A stretch of 60,000 nt of DNA from Symbiodinium natans (taxonomy: Eukaryota; Sar; Dinophyceae; Suessiales; Symbiodiniaceae): positions 203,001 to 263,000 of the forward strand of contig CAJNDS010000646.1 in the NCBI GenBank assembly GCA_905221605.1. The letters run 5' to 3'. The position numbers and the translations under genes were made by a program. The notes under the pieces are model-generated. The model did not search any database and was not told the DNA's origin. It saw only the letters and a program-made list of their open reading frames with translations. Within the stretch, counting starts at the first letter, position 1; every line of letters begins with the position of its first letter. This document shows, piece by piece, positions 41,874 through 50,810 of the stretch.

Positions 41874-43676
41874 ACCCCCCCCCCCCTGTGGTGTGGTTGG
41901 GGGTTGTTTTAGGGTTTAGGGTTTTAGGGTTTTAGGGTTTAGGGTTTAGGGTTTTAGGGTTTTAGGGTTTTAGGGTTTAGGGTTTAGGGTAGGTTTAGGG
42001 TTTTAGGGTTTAGGGTTTCGGGTTTAGGGTTTAGGGTTTTCCCCGCGGATGGGGTACTAAGATGATCCCCCGCCCCCCTGTGGTGTGGTTGGGGGTTGGT
42101 TTTAGGGTTAGGGTTTAGGGTTCAGGGTTTTAGGGTTTAGGGTTTAAGGTTTAAGACTTAAGGTTTAGGGTTTAGGGTTAGGTTTAGGTTTTAGGGGGTT
42201 TAGGGTTTAGGGTTTAGGGTTTAGGGTTTAGGGTTAGGGTTAGGTTTTAGGGTTTAGGGGGACCGTAGAGTAGGCTTGGGGGGGGGGGGGGGATACCAGG
42301 GGGGGGGGGGGGGGGGGCCCAGGACGCTCGACGCTGAACCATAGATGCCCAATGCCAGGGCTGCAGCTTCCATCGCATCATTCCGCGATTTATGTGCCAG
42401 GCTCGCACTAGGGACAGGGTTACTATTGAAGCCTTTCTTGAGCGGGCGGGGTGTAACGGGAGGTTTGGGACAAACGAACCGGGCTTCGAAGAGCGAAATG
42501 CCGACCGATCCCTCTCGGCAACTCCGTTCGGGCGGCCTCAAAAGCAGGTCGACTCCCGAATGGCAGAGGCGTAAGTACATGGGTTGCTTTTTCTTCTCCA
42601 ACTGGTGACTTTGAGGGGTTGGATCGGAGTTGCGCAAGGTGTGCAGGGTGTGCATTAGGTTAGGTGTTGGCTGTTCGCAGGGCGGAGACTTCACCCATGG
42701 CAATGGGACCGGCGGCGAGTCGATCTATGGCACCTCGCTTGTAGAAGCTGCCTGTCTGTTGGCGAGCCCATGCGTAACAGCACTCAGAGGAGAAACAAGA
42801 GAGAACTGGATTCATCCAGGAGTTGTCTGGCAGCAGTGACGGTCCTGAGGAGAGAAGTTCGCCGATGAGAACTTCAGGGTGAAACACACCAAGCCAGTGC
42901 CTGAGGAGGTAACCGCAAAAGAGATCATGCCTTTTTCTGCATGTTTATACTATGGTGGATCAGATTGTGTTTGCATGATGGTAGATCATGTTATTCTTCT
43001 TTCTTGGTTTAATTGTAGAGGCAAAAAATCAGCATAACGTCTTATGGTTTTACAGATGATAGTTTTTGAGAAATTGGGCTCTGGTCCTGGGCGCCCTGGG
43101 ATCCGAGGCCCGGCCTGCTCAGTATGGCCAATGCTGGCCCAGGCACCAACGGCAGCCAGTTCTTCCTGACCGTGAAGGAGAAGGGTTTGGGGATTTTGAG
43201 GTAGGGTGTAGGGTTTAGGGTGCGTATAGGGTTTAGGGTGAAGGGTTTGAGGGCTTAGGGCTTAGGGTTTAGGGTTTAGGGTTTAGAGCAGAACGGAAAG
43301 CGAACGAAGCATCGGCGATGGTACGGTCAGGAGACCCCGCACTTGGACGGCAAGCATGTCGTCTTCGGGGAAGTGCTGGAGGGCTACGAAGAGGCCCCAC
43401 TGGCGCACTCCTTCCCTTGTCCTTGAGCCGCGTTGAGCTTCGACGCGTTTCCGGCTTGCAGGTCGTGAAGAAGATGGAGGAGGTACGGCCCAGAAAGACT
43501 CGTGTACTGTGTGTGTGTGTGTTGCCGCGCCCTTTCCTTGCTGCAGGTCGGTCAGTCGTCAGGCACACCGTCGAAGAAGGCCAGCTTGCATCACATGATT
43601 TCACACGCTCCACCCCAGGCTCTGACATCTCTGACATCTGGCGCAGGTACTGATCGAGGACTGTGGGGAGCTCTGA
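40500..43676 (+). CDS. CS-domain cyclophilin (peptidyl-prolyl isomerase)
   Basis: The N-terminal part is a CS (p23/NudC-like) domain: exon about 40500-40588 ([20 protein letters not shown]), exon 40674-40700 (VKITKKQLK) and exon 40893-about 41190 ([20 protein letters not shown]). The C-terminal part is a cyclophilin: [159 protein letters not shown] plus stop. The key residues R, F, M, Q of the catalytic site ([11 protein letters not shown]) are present. Cyclophilins isomerise X-Pro bonds; the CS domain suggests an Hsp90-linked co-chaperone role (inference). The start codon is not identified. Confidence 0.85.
41830..42316. repeat. Intronic telomere-like array with poly-C/poly-G flanks
   Basis: Lies in the intron between the exons at 41675-41716 and 42367-42400 of the cyclophilin gene. 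It holds many TTTAGGG and TTTTAGGG units on the + strand, broken by a repeated phrase CTGTGGTGTGGTTGGGGGTT (41885 and 42077), with a long C run upstream (41830-41867) and G runs downstream (42279-42317). TTTAGGG is the Arabidopsis-type telomere unit, also used by dinoflagellates. An internal site, not a chromosome end, since gene exons flank it. Confidence 0.9.
43194..43290. repeat. Second intronic telomere-like array
   Basis: Degenerate TTTAGGG units (GTAGGG, TTGAGGG, CTTAGGG) in the intron between the exons ending at 43177 and starting at 43331 of the cyclophilin gene. Same strand orientation as the larger array upstream. Confidence 0.85.
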
Positions 43677-43679
43677 GAG

Positions 43680-44545
43680 GGCGTGAAGACAGCGCTACCC
43701 TCTGCCACGGGCCACAACATTTGATCCATGGCTCTGTGGCACGGCACCTCGAGCCTCGTTCAAGCGACTCAAGCCTTGGCGTGAATCTCGCGCGTGAGGC
43801 TTCATAGACACCCGAAGATGTTCATAGACCGCTCCCTGCGATGCAACATGAGCGTGATCTGCATGGCTGCCCTGCAGCACTGCCGCAGCATCCCGCAGCA
43901 TCCCGCAGCATCTCGCAGCATCTCGCAGCATTTCGCACTAAGCTGTATTGGCGCCAATGCAACCCCCCCCCCCCCCCCGCACCCTTATGACTTAGACTCC
44001 AGGTGTTTGCTATACTGCATGTCATTTGCAAGTCAACATCCTGGTGACCAAAGTCAAGGCCCTCGATTGAGCAAAAATGGTGCCACGTGGTGCCAACAAA
44101 GTGTGTAGATCAATGAGAGCCGCATTCGTATAAGCCATCGACTCATTGAAGCACCAAACCTGACAGCCTGTGAACCTCAATGGCTTAAACCCTTAAGTCG
44201 ACCACACAACACACACACACACACACACACAAGGAGCAAGCGCTTTGTATGGGGGCCTTGAACCTCCAGCTACGGAGACTTTGAGACCCCCCCAAGCGGC
44301 AGCTGATGTTTGGGTGTCTATGGAAACCACGGAAGCCAGCGAAGCCGGCGCCCTTGACGGCGCGCGGAGCTGGGATGATGCGTGGCGTGCGGCCGAGTAC
44401 AGAGCGGAGGATTGCAAAATCAAAGTGTTGCCTTCCGATCGGTGTGTCGCAGAATAGCAGACAATAGCAGACAATAGCAGAGTGTAGTGTGGCAGATCCA
44501 GAAGCATTAGCATGTCACGATCAAGACTCATCGTAGGCTCATTGC
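43680..44545. other. Intergenic with short repeats
   Basis: No gene supported. It contains a 10-base tandem repeat (GCAGCATCCC/GCAGCATCTC, 43881-43930), a C run at 43964-43978, a (CA)n run at 44205-44231 and an ACAATAGCAG repeat at 44458-44480. Confidence 0.5.
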
Positions 44546-45463
44546 ATGTTGAAGGACGAGGCACCACAGGAGGATGGACTGGCAAAAGCGGACCTCTTCC
44601 CCGACTTGCCCAGCGAGGGCGAAGAGCAAGAGCAGCAAGAGCAGCAAGAGCAGCAAGAGCAGCAAGAGCAGCAAGAGGAGGAAGTGTTGCAAACCGCGTG
44701 TCGGGTCGATCCTTATCTGAGCCATAGCGCTGAGGTGGCGGAATCTGCAGAGATTCCAGAGGCCGAGGTGGTTTCAACGCTCTTACATCTCCTTCATGAC
44801 TTAGCCTCCCCGACCGAGACGTCAGAACCGTCATCAGAATCGGCCAGGCACATGTCGAAGGTCACAACCAGCTGCGTGGTCTCGGTGTCGCGACGCCTCT
44901 GGCGGCTGGGAGCTGTGCAGCCTGGGGACTACGGGGAGGCCCCGCAGCTGACGATCTTGGGCAGATGGATGGCCGCAAGTGCTGCAAGTGCCAGGAGTGA
45001 AAGGCCGGTGTGGCTGTCACCAACAGCATTGCGGGCCCTTTTCTTCGGCTCAGTCTGGAACTGCCTCGTGCCGATTGCTGCTGTGGTTGCCTTGCTCCAA
45101 CCACTTCCTGACGGCCTGACACCCAACAAAGACTTGCGAAAGCTCTGGCAAAAAGTTGCCAGGACTGCCAGGACACCAACATCGCGGTCGCAGACTTGGT
45201 CGGGCCACTTTGTCATGGTCGCGGCCTACTTGAGGTGGAAGGAGTGGAAAGCCGAAGCGGAGGTGAAAAAGCATCGCAAAGGCGACGTAGTTTGGGAAGC
45301 GCTGGACAGCAAAGTTGTTGCGATGTGCCGATACGCCCATTCGGCTTTTGGATATTGTGGCGCTGATGGGGTGCTGGAGGATGCCGAGGGCATTCCAATC
45401 AACACCGTGCAAGATGTGCCAAGAAGAGCATGGACAGTTGAAGCCATGCTGACCATCAGTTGA
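44546..45463 (+). CDS. DEAH-helicase HA2-like C-terminal segment
   Basis: One open frame of 305 codons, with no introns. Residues 28-47 are a Q-E-Q repeat made by GAGCAGCAA units. The rest fits the HA2 region of DEAH-box helicases: RRLWRLGAVQPGDYGEAPQL then TILGRWMAAS; then FFGSVWNCLVPIAAVVALLQ; then SGHFVMVAAYLRWKEWKAE, like the S-D-H-x-x-x-x-x-A-Y-x-x-W motif. The two RecA domains that unwind RNA are not seen upstream and the C-terminal OB fold is not clear, so it is a fragment, a truncated paralogue, or the last part of a gene whose other exons were missed. Confidence 0.55.
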   Translation: MLKDEAPQEDGLAKADLFPDLPSEGEEQEQQEQQEQQEQQEQQEEEVLQTACRVDPYLSHSAEVAESAEIPEAEVVSTLLHLLHDLASPTETSEPSSESARHMSKVTTSCVVSVSRRLWRLGAVQPGDYGEAPQLTILGRWMAASAASARSERPVWLSPTALRALFFGSVWNCLVPIAAVVALLQPLPDGLTPNKDLRKLWQKVARTARTPTSRSQTWSGHFVMVAAYLRWKEWKAEAEVKKHRKGDVVWEALDSKVVAMCRYAHSAFGYCGADGVLEDAEGIPINTVQDVPRRAWTVEAMLTIS

Positions 45464-45549
45464 AGAAGCAACTCTTTCAGGTGTTTCGTGCTGTCCCACA
45501 ATCGCTTTAAGCCCGTAAGCCTCCCTCCAGAACCAGAACTGGGCAACAA

Positions 45550-46898
45550 TCCTGCTAGGTTAGGGTTTACTCTGGGTCGGCTACACTCGAAGCATTCGCT
45601 GAGGGGCGACGGTCAGCGGGAACGCGCCCTGGCGGCTCTCTGCGCCGCTCTGCCCCCACGACCTGGCCGAGATGGCTGGCGTGTGTGTGGCGAGGCCGCC
45701 GATGGCTTTCTGGAGGCGTAAAAGGGCGAATGTTGAATTTGAGTATTTAGTTTGGAGACTTGAAGTGACTTAAAGGGGGCTTCTGTTTCTGAAGACTCAA
45801 GCTCGCCAAAAATGAGCCAATCTGATTCATTTGTTTTGGGTTCTGGTGGCCTGAGAGGTGGAGACGCTGGTCGGCAATGCTCACGCTTGCATCTTCGGGC
45901 CCAGCAACCCGCGAAGGGTTGGAGACACGGAGGTGGAGTTCGGTGGCGCTCAATACATGATGAAGCCCGGCCTTGAAGCGTCGTTGGAGGAGGTCCACAG
46001 GATTCGATCGCAGCTCGCGGCGCACGCGGATGCGACGCTTGACAGGCTTAGCCGGCCTGAGGGGAGAAGGCTGGACGGGCCGGACCCCGACCTCGGCGAC
46101 TTTGGCGACTTGGGCTTGTGCGAGGAGACGGTTTCGGCTGCCCTGGCCTTCCTGTCTTCACCGCGGGGGGACTTCCTCGACAACCTGGAGCAGCGGGAGG
46201 AACACGAGGAACGCGAAGCGTGGGCGGTGCCGGAGGGTGCCGCCGAGGAGGTGGGGCTTGGGGTACTAACGCTCTTGGGCCGAGCGGACGCGGGGAGCCG
46301 GTGTGGAGGCCGCGATACCGTAGCAAGACGTGGAGGCTACAAGGCTGCTTTGAGCGGTCGGATGGTCCCAGCGAGGCCGCTGCATGCCCTTTCGACGCCT
46401 TCCAAGCCCGTCAAGGAGGAGCACCAAGAGCACCAAGAGGAGGAGGGCAAAGCAAGCAAAGCTGCCAAGGCGGCTAAAGAAGAGGGCCGGGAAGAGACAT
46501 CGGAACCGCTGGAGTACCCGGCCCCCCGGGAGAGACTGAGCGAAGAACGGTGCTTGGAGGACTGGGCCACGGGCCTCGTGCAATCTGCCCTCCTGCAGAC
46601 GCTCAAGCGTCGCGCTGCAGCCGCCGAGGCCTTCGACGTGGCAGGCCGCCTCAAGGCACGGGAGCTGGGTGCTGCGGCCGCCACCGCCGCCGGCCGAGCT
46701 CGGGCGCTGCAGCTGCCCGAACCTGCACATAACCATAAAAGCAGCTTGTATTCCCATGGCCTTAAACCGGTGTGAAAGAATTGCAACGTTTTCCGCCGAG
46801 GCTTCTGAACGTGCCCAAGACGGCCTCCATCGAGCAGCTCAATGAGCGGAAGCGCAAAGCTGTGGAGGTGGAAGACTACGAGCTGCTTGGTGGCTGAA
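45550..46898 (+). CDS. Unrecognised gene with UVR-like helices
   Basis: An exon near 45565-45715 reads LRGDGQRERALAALCAALPP. The main exon starts near 45855 (VETLVGNAHACIFGPSNPRR), includes SLEEVHRIRSQLAAHADATL, an acidic D-P-D-L-G-D-F-G segment, a Lys/Glu stretch (EEEGKASKAAKAAKEEGREE) and ALLQTLKRRAAAAEAFDVAG. A terminal exon reads KTASIEQLNERKRKAVEVED, then YELLGG and TGA at 46896-46898. Both A-A-E-A-F-D-V-A-G-R-L-K and V-E-V-E-D-Y-E-L-L resemble the UVR helical motif (E-D-Y-E-x-A-x-x-L-R). The first exon could belong to the helicase-like gene. Confidence 0.45.
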
Positions 46899-48045
46899 GG
46901 TCACGTACGTTGGAACACGCGAGTATGTCGGTTGGCATGATATCCGTGTTCACATGCAGTTTTCAAGTTTCTATCACATGTGCCATGTTGGAGCCCATGT
47001 CGTGTTTGTGAAGGCTCGCCGGCTCCATCAAGCGTGAGGTTGCCACTTTGGTGCCTTGGATCGCTGATTTGCGTTGCTGTGCTCTTGTCATTGTCGGCAT
47101 TAAAGGAACACGAACCGCGAACAGCCTTTGCGCCTGGATTTCTTACGTTCAGGGTAAAACAGATCCGGTTCCGTGGGTTCTCACCCGAAGCCTCTCTGCA
47201 TCTTGGCCCCAAAAGATCGCTGTCGCCCAGTGTGGGTCCTCTGGTGTCCGCAGCCAGTTCCGAGGCTCCTGTTGAAGGCCTCCGGCTGTGCATGTTTTCA
47301 AGCCATCCCTGACCTTCGCAAGAAGTCATGGGCAGCAAGTCCCGCTGTCGAGGGCTGCGATATGTGGCATTTTGGTTTAATGAATTCAAAGATTTCTGGT
47401 TCACGATCAGCAGTCAGAAAGATGCAGCATTGTTGCATGGTCCTGTATCGAGCCTTTGAGAGTCGAGGGAGGGGCAAAGAGAGGTGACGCGGTTGTAGGT
47501 GGCCACCCCACTATCGGAGTTCTTTCACAGGCTTTCTAGGAATATTTTCACAGGACCTGGTAGATGTGTAACAGATTCTTTCCAGAGTATGTGCTGTCGG
47601 CAACATCACTCGTGTGTCCTCGTGTGTCCCACCTGAGACAAGGAAGCTGAGATCGAGGCGGCAGTGCAAGATACCGCCCCTCGGATCAAGACTAGCAGTC
47701 AAGCAAGACCTTATGTAGCACCAGCGAGGCACCCGATAACATACCAGAATCGCGTATGTCGTCATGCAGAGTCACGTGCTACGTCTAAGTGTCTAACTCA
47801 AATTGGGTTTAGGTGTGCCGCTGTGTGAGGAGATGGAGGAAAGGGTGCGAGAACAAGCGGTGCGCTTGGCTGCAGCGACACTCGGCCTTCAAAAACATGC
47901 CCGGAGACCAACGCATAGGGGTTGCGCGTGGAGTTGTGCTGCTCCCGATGAGAGGCCCAAACACCGCCGAAGGCTTCTCAAGGCTGCTGGAGCCGATGCT
48001 CTGAGGGCCAACGGAGACGGGCGCGAGGGCGACCTTTGGGACGAG
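46899..48045. other. No assignable gene
   Basis: Short overlapping frames only. A + frame around 47830-48130 (MEERVREQAVRLAAATLGLQ) and a minus frame opposite are both open. The former is charged and could be an exon, but nothing supports one over the other. Confidence 0.35.
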
Positions 48046-48091
48046 GTTGCGCGAAGCCTCCGCGCGGAATGCCCTCCCGAAAAAGAGAGGA

Positions 48092-48215
48092 AAAAGAGAG
48101 AGAGAGAGAGTCTCAACCGACTGACTCGCTAGCGCATGCCCCTTGGGGCGGCTCCTTCGGGGGCCTGATGCGGTGGAAGGAAGGAAGGAAGAGAGAGAGA
48201 CAAAGCGAGAACAAG
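48092..48215. repeat. UUCG hairpin with GA tracts, second copy
   Basis: A 6-bp stem closing a TTCG loop at 48150-48165, with GA/GGAA microsatellite on both sides (AAAAAGAGAG up to TCTC, and GGAAGGAAGG down to GAGAGA). It matches the 384-450 arrangement in loop, stem sequence and the adjacent GA tract. Confidence 0.55.
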
Positions 48216-48302
48216 ACCATCTCCCCCCACAAGAGCTTGAAGGAGGCCATTTTGGCCCCATCCATCACTTATAGGGGCCTATCTGTACGTGACACGCTGA
48301 TT

Positions 48303-48413
48303 TTGGGGTTTAGGGTTTAGGGTTTTGGGTTTCCGGTTTCCAGTGCGCGGTCAGGTGTCCAAGTCTGTGGTTCAGGTCGACCCTAAATCCTAAACCCCAA
48401 ACCCTAAACCCTT
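48303..48413. repeat. Head-to-head telomere-like repeats
   Basis: A few TTTAGGG units (48305-48335) are followed about 45 bases later by CCCTAAA units (48381-48412) in the opposite orientation, making a short palindromic arrangement. Confidence 0.8.
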
Positions 48414-48419
48414 CACGAA

Positions 48420-49480
48420 ATTGATTTGATTGACTTGATATTTCTGCTGTTCAAAAAGGTGTAAAAAACAAGGCTTGCAAACAACAATATCTTGATCTGG
48501 TGGGATTTGCAAGTGTGCCTATGAGCTACCTGCGTTGAGGAAGCACAATGCACTATTGAAGAAATGGCACCACGCCGTGCAAGCCAGTCTAGGCTAGCGG
48601 AAGCGCAGCAACAGGCTCTGCCGGGGTAACTGCCCCCTGCAATGCCCGTTATAAGGCTGCCGATCGGCATCACTACCCTTTGTTTTTTGCAACAACTATG
48701 GGCCTGAGCCTGCTGGACTTGTTCGACGCATCGCAGCTTGCCCGGAACCAAGCAATAACTATAACTTTCACTTGCGACCTCATTCATGCGTTAGTTTTCG
48801 TCGACAAACAAACTAGACAGGATTTGCTGGATCGTAGGCCGAGCCAATTCAGTCTGGAGATCCTGGGCCACTATAAGCCCTGACTCAGCAACGGCTGCTG
48901 TCAAAACTAATAGCAAACAGCGATATCCACCCCGTCACTGTAAGCTGCAAAGTACTTTCACATGGTCTGCGTGAACCTGAATAAGATTTTACAAATGCTT
49001 GAAAAGAACCATCTGCCATACACACCCTTCTTTCATTATCGTTTAGTTGCAAGAAAAAGCTTCAGGCTCGACATCCATACGGTTTGGGGGGACTATACAA
49101 CCCCTGAACATGGCACACTGAAGTTGCTCTTCAGCTAGAAGCCTTCTAGCAATTGTCTCAGCTTTCACGCTTTCGAAAAGCACGACTGAGATGTTCTATT
49201 GGCTTCGCAACAGTTACATGTGTTCAAAGAAAATCCGTCGGTTTTGGCTTCACACGGGTTCCTTTTGCCCTCGAACTTTGAGCCGCGACCATCCAACTCC
49301 GACCTGTGTGGGAAGAAAGGGGCTCGACATGTGTGCTTATAGCGAGAAGCCTAGAAGCAAAGGCTACATAGCCCAGCCAGCAACAGCGCACCCGCTCATG
49401 ATAGACGGCGAGTCCGATGTGGCGGCCCACATCCATGTTTAGAGTGGCTTCAAAAGGGAGGTCTATTTTTGTTAGAAAAA
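48420..49480. other. No gene; composition more AT-rich than neighbours
   Basis: No exon recognised. One + frame at 48680-48880 (MGLSLLDLFDASQLARNQAI) is open without support. The sequence is visibly more AT-rich than the genes on either side. Confidence 0.4.
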
Positions 49481-49483
49481 TTT

Positions 49484-50305
49484 CTTAATTTTATTGTCCG
49501 GCCTTAAGGAGGTCTATGTTTTTTGGGATTTTTTCGTTTTTTTGGGATTTTTTGTTTTTTGTCCTTGCTACTGGTAAACCCTAAATTTAAGAGCCTCCGG
49601 CTCAAGCCGCCGACCCCGCAGGAGAACAAGTTTAAGGTTTGGGGTTTGGTGATTTTGTTTGCGGTTCCTGTTGGGGTTGGGGGGGGGGTGGGGGGGTGGG
49701 GGGGGGGTGGGGGGGTGGGGGGGGGGTGGGGGGGGGGGGGGGTGGGGGGGGGGGGGTGTGGGTGGGGGGGGGGGTAAGGGGGGGTAGGGACAAGGCCCCT
49801 ATGCCCTGTGCAAAAACGGGTTTTGCGCGGTGGGGGGCCTGTTCCTCCACGGAAAAGCTGGCGGGGTTGCCCCCCCCCCCCCCCCCCCCCCTTCGGGTTT
49901 TTGGGGGGTAAGGAGCACCTCCTTTTCCCATCCAACACGCCGCCAGGGTCGGCGGACCCTAAACCCTAAACACTAAACCCTAAACCCTAAAGCCTGAACC
50001 CGAAACCCTAAACCCTAAACCCTAGACCCTGGACCCTAGACCCTAGACCCTAGACCCTAGACCCTAGACCCTAGACCCTAGACCCTAGACCCTAGACCCT
50101 AGACCCTGAACCCTCGACCTAACCCCTAAACCCTAAACCCTAAACCCCTAAACCCTAAACCCTGAACCCTACACCCTAAACCCTAAACCCTAAAACCTAA
50201 CCCTAAACCCTAAAACCTAAACCCTAAACCCTAAAGCAAAAAATAACAAACTCCCAAAAAAACAAAAAACTCCTAATTTAATTCTCCGGCCTCAAAAGAC
50301 CATTC
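49484..50305. other. Possible fold-back element with G-rich and telomere-like core
   Basis: The ends look inverted: T-rich left arm with CCGGCC and GTTTTTTTGGGATTTTTTG (49499-49560), A-rich right arm with CCCAAAAAAACAAAAAACTC and CCGGCC (50252-50293). Inside lie an inner inverted pair CCGCCGACCC / GGGTCGGCGG (about 49609 and 49945), a 100-base G run with isolated T (49678-49786), a C run (49870-49891) and a CCCTAAA array. Arms are imperfect. Confidence 0.4.
49957..50242. repeat. Telomere-like CCCTAAA array with a CCCTAGA block
   Basis: CCCTAAA units on the + strand, opposite in direction to the intronic arrays in the cyclophilin gene. Positions about 50020-50108 form a homogenised block of about eleven CCCTAGA units. 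Contains several degenerate units (CCTGAAC, CTCGACC). Confidence 0.9.
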
Positions 50306-50810
50306 TTCGACATGTCGCTGAACCTTAACCTAAGATGTTGGGCACCCTATCCAACAGCAAGAACTGTGGATTGAGCACGCAGAGCATATTTCTGGCATTC
50401 GATGGCTCCGAGGTTGTTTTAGGATTCCCATACTCCCGTTTGTCACTTCGGTGACATAGAAGATGGGCAACAACATGCAGACCTAGACCCGAGACACCCC
50501 GAACACCCCCAAAATCATAAGAAGCTTCAAAGTCGTGCTGTCGGGCCCTGGCATGTTCTGGCGCAGCAGAAAATGTCCAAGACACTGCGATGTGGGCCAA
50601 GAGTTTCCTGCCAGGCATCTCCCGTTTTCTTCGCCAGTCGAAGGTTCAATATTCGGGGGGGGGGGGGGGGGGTTTTGCTAGTTGCTGGTTCTGTGGCATT
50701 CCCAGGGCCCTTCTCGGTATCTTCGATCAGCCGGCTGGTGAGGAGCGCCTTGGCAGCAACTGTTGACAATGAGTCGCGCATGAGTCGATCTCCTTTTCCC
50801 TCATGTTTCT

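Noticed and set aside
41879-42275. True chromosome end
   Set aside because: Flanked on both sides by exons of one gene; TTTAGGG direction and neighbouring arrays are not consistent with a terminus.
49504-49938. Pro- and Gly-rich frames
   Set aside because: Translations of the G and C runs.
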